Of a stretch of DNA of 64,000 bases, positions 62,023-64,000 are shown piece by piece (within the stretch, counting starts at the first letter, position 1; each line of letters opens with the position of its first letter). The stretch is from DASWJZ01 sp963720705 (GTDB taxonomy: Bacteria > Pseudomonadota > Alphaproteobacteria > Rhizobiales > Afifellaceae). The stretch spans positions 248,001 through 312,000 of the forward strand of contig CAVRGJ010000002.1 of the NCBI GenBank assembly GCA_963720705.1. The letters are read 5' to 3'. The translations under genes and the position numbers were made by a program. The notes under the pieces were generated by a model. That model made no database searches. It saw only the letters and a program-made list of their open reading frames with translations, and had not been told where the DNA came from.

Positions 62023-62490
62023 TTAAGGCTTGGCAAACAGGAGCCCGGCCTTTGGTCGGATCGGCGTCTCACCGATGTCGGAGGCGGCGCGCGCATTCCC
62101 CTGCTTGCTGAGCTCGCTGCCACGGTCGCCGGCGCGCCTCTCACATTCCCTGCGGATGTCGTCGAGCTCCTCGTCGGTAAGGTGTTCAATCCCGATGAAG
62201 GCATTCTGTGCGGTGCTCGCCCGGATCAACTCGTCGAGCTTCGTCTGCAGCGCAGCCCCATCGCGGTTCTGCGTGTTTTGAATCAGGAAAACCATGAGGA
62301 ACGTGACGACCGTCGTTCCCGTGTTGATGACGAGTTGCCAGGTATCGGAGAAGCCGAACACGGGGCCGCTCACTGCCCAGGCAAGAACGACCGCACAGCA
62401 CATCACGAAGGTCGCCGGCCGTCCGGCGGCGCGGGCCGCGGCATTCGAGAACCTGGTGAAAAGACGTGAGCTGTTGGACACGGCTGCCAT
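62023..62490 (-). CDS. Low-affinity iron permease family membrane protein
   Basis: The start at 62490 (MAAVSNSSRLFTRFSNAAARAAGRPATF) has GAGG upstream. The 155-residue product has two membrane helices and the family signature GPVFGFSDTWQLVINTGTTVVTFLMVFLIQNTQNRDG in two halves, ending with a cytosolic acidic helix (TDEELDDIRRECERRAGD). The Pfam family is named for yeast Fet4, but bacterial members are small and their transport role is unproven. It is upstream of nothing related. Confidence 0.85.
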   Translation of the reverse strand: MAAVSNSSRLFTRFSNAAARAAGRPATFVMCCAVVLAWAVSGPVFGFSDTWQLVINTGTTVVTFLMVFLIQNTQNRDGAALQTKLDELIRASTAQNAFIGIEHLTDEELDDIRRECERRAGDRGSELSKQGNARAASDIGETPIRPKAGLLFAKP

Positions 62491-62578
62491 GACGACCTCG
62501 CGTCGATCGCTCGATCGCAACGCGCCTCGAAGGAGGCGACTAAAAACGGGTCGAGCCGGATTTTGTTCCGGCCGCAGG

Positions 62579-63226
62579 TCAGCGCGGCAACACTCGCTTG
62601 AGGAAGGCGAGGCCGAGTTCCAGCCCATCCGGGCCGATCCCGTGCGGGATTCCCTGCGAGATATGCCACTCGACCGGAATCTCTGCTGCCGCGAGGCCCT
62701 CGGCCGCCGAGAAGATCGCTGCCACGGGGATCAGGTCGTCGCGGTCGCCGTGGATCAGGAAGACGGGCGGCTTCTGGATGGGGCCCCGCCTCAGCACCTC
62801 CGGGTCGGCGAGGAGGCCGGAATAGCCGAGGATACCGGCGAGCCGGTGCTTGCGCTGCGGTCCGACGTGGAGCGCTAGCATGGTGCCCTGGCTGAAGCCG
62901 ACGAGCGCCAAGGCACTTTCGTCGAGCTGCAGGCGTTGAAGCTCGGCGTCGAGGAACGTGTCGAGGGCGGGGCGCGCTTTCGCCACGCCGCGCACGAACT
63001 CGGTCGGATCGCGCATGGTGAGCGGAAACCACTGCCGTCCCATCGGCGTGCCGGGACAAAGTTCCGGGGCATTGGGCGAAACGAACGCCGTATGCGGGAG
63101 GGCGCGCGCCCATTCGCGTCCAAGTCCGATCAGATCGTTTCCGTCGGCGCCGTATCCGTGCAGGAACACGACGAGGCTTCTTGGGGCGCCGCTCGAGGCG
63201 GGCGGCAGGCGGGGGCCGTCGATCAT
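62579..63226 (-). CDS. Phospholipase/carboxylesterase (Abhydrolase_2)
   Basis: The 215-residue alpha/beta hydrolase has the early HGYGADGNDL, the nucleophile GFSQGTML, the aspartate in LIHGDRDDLIPV and the histidine in ISQGIPHGIGP. This is the complete triad of the small carboxylesterase/lysophospholipase family related to YpfH and acyl-protein thioesterases. The ATG at 63226 gives a normal length. Convergent or overlapping partners were not seen. Confidence 0.88.
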   Translation of the reverse strand: MIDGPRLPPASSGAPRSLVVFLHGYGADGNDLIGLGREWARALPHTAFVSPNAPELCPGTPMGRQWFPLTMRDPTEFVRGVAKARPALDTFLDAELQRLQLDESALALVGFSQGTMLALHVGPQRKHRLAGILGYSGLLADPEVLRRGPIQKPPVFLIHGDRDDLIPVAAIFSAAEGLAAAEIPVEWHISQGIPHGIGPDGLELGLAFLKRVLPR

Positions 63227-63435
63227 TGTGTGATCTCATGCCTTGGCCGGAAGGGTGTCGCAAACCAAATATGTCGTCCGCAAGCCTGGAGGCGCTCTGC
63301 TGGCGGTCTTCGCCTGCGCCGGATCAGCCGGGCCGCATGAAAATGGGTGCGCCACTTTGCACGGCGAACTCTCGACGAGCAAGGCAAGCAGCAGAATCGA
63401 AGCGGCCGCAAGCTCTTGCCGTGAAGTCGTGCCTC

Positions 63436-64000
63436 TTATGTGGCCTGAGCCGCGGCCTTCGCAGCTTCGCGGCGCTTACGATAGTAGGCCCAGAACAGCC
63501 GCGCCGCGACGCCGCGCCACGGCGACCATTTCTCCGCGATCTTTCGGAGCCTCTTCTCGTCGGGCCGCTTGCGCAGCTTCAGGCCGTGATGGACGCCGGC
63601 CTGCAGCGCCAGGTCGCCGGCGGGAAAAATGTCCGGGTGCCCGACACAGAATAAGAAGATAGATCTCTGCCGTCCACGGGCCGATGCCTTTCAGCGACGT
63701 CATCGTCGCCATTGCCTGCTCGGCAGGAAGGTCGTGCACTGCGATCAGGTCGAAGCCGTCCGCGGCCGCCGCGGCGATGCCGGTCAGCGTTCTGATCTTC
63801 GGGCGCGAGAGGCCGACTGCCCGAAGCGTCTCCTCGGACGTCGCCAGGAATTGCTGAGGTGTGAAAGGGTCGACCGCGGTCTTGAAACGCGCCCAGATCG
63901 ACGCGGCAGCGGAATCGGATATCTGCTGCGCGGTGACGATCGAAGCAAGCCCTTCGAAGCCGCCTTCGCGCCTCCGGAGCGGCAGCGGCCCGGCGATTTC
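63436..64000 (-). pseudogene. DNA-3-methyladenine glycosylase II (AlkA/HhH-GPD), frameshifted and 5'-truncated by the window edge
   Basis: Minus-strand reading from the window edge gives EIAGPLPLRRREGGFEGL, then the HhH motif SLKGIGPWTAEIYLL. Here one extra base (t63652 on the plus strand) breaks the frame. Removing it restores FCVGHPDIFPAGDLALQAGV, with the catalytic aspartate of FPAGD, and continues through KWSPWRGVAARLFWAYYRKR to a stop at 63436. The gene is thus an AlkA-type glycosylase for alkylated bases. The uncorrected frame ends at 63476 with an unrelated arginine-rich tail that lacks the active-site aspartate. Confidence 0.83.

Noticed and set aside
1..64000. CRISPR arrays, insertion sequences, prophage or toxin-antitoxin modules
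   Set aside because: No regularly spaced repeats, transposase, integrase, phage structural gene or recognisable toxin-antitoxin pair was found on either strand.

Overview
The window is GC-rich DNA with dense, strongly codon-biased genes on both strands. Several proteins are of types I associate with Alphaproteobacteria, probably Hyphomicrobiales (Rhizobiales): a LigD with the order phosphoesterase-ligase-polymerase next to Ku, adenylate cyclases with TPR output, an HNH endonuclease beginning MTVHVSPEAHPA, a small EESFPASDP motif, and a 3-hydroxybutyrate dehydrogenase next to a DUF3734 patatin. I cannot name the species. I see no phage, insertion sequence, CRISPR array or integrase.

Layout. 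0-6 kb: a large Pls/PosA-type NRPS-like membrane enzyme, an S41-peptidase-like exported protein and a small acidic cysteine-containing exported protein. 6-18 kb: a cyclic-nucleotide-binding patatin, PEP carboxylase, a solitary EctB-like diaminobutyrate aminotransferase, the NHEJ pair ligD-ku (ku frameshifted), a BRCT-TPR protein and an alpha/beta hydrolase. 18-28 kb: a frameshifted heavy-metal P-type ATPase behind a diheme cytochrome c, a nicotinamidase, a GNAT-fold protein, an acyl-CoA synthetase with DUF924, TusA, a D,D-carboxypeptidase and an M20 amidohydrolase. 28-33 kb: a three-gene minus-strand operon of a repeat-built coiled-coil protein and two class III nucleotide cyclases. 33-39.4 kb: an EamA transporter, a hairpin-rich leader with a 29-codon ORF before an ABC exporter, an NAD-dependent epimerase, bdhA and a patatin.

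The most coherent and least explained part is 39.5-58.7 kb. It holds two complete polyamine-type ABC importers flanking a catabolic set: three Gfo/Idh/MocA oxidoreductases, an IolE-like TIM-barrel protein, an enolase-superfamily dehydratase/racemase, an amidohydrolase, a Rieske ferredoxin, a zinc alcohol dehydrogenase, an NAD-dependent epimerase and one LacI-family regulator. Four copies of the palindrome TGGAACGTTCCA (one with a single change) lie just downstream of sigma70-like promoters at 39.5, 45.0, 49.35 and 53.3 kb. This divides the region into four probable LacI-repressed transcripts, one of which contains the regulator gene. I read it as a dedicated uptake and degradation regulon for one unidentified, probably polyhydroxylated compound.

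The right end (58.8-64 kb) is ordinary chromosome: tRNA-Leu(CAA), dsbB, an HNH endonuclease, a GGDEF protein, an iron-permease-family protein, a carboxylesterase and a frameshifted, end-truncated AlkA-type glycosylase. Three genes (ku, the P-type ATPase, alkA) each carry a single extra base that breaks an otherwise intact family sequence. These may be real lesions or assembly errors.
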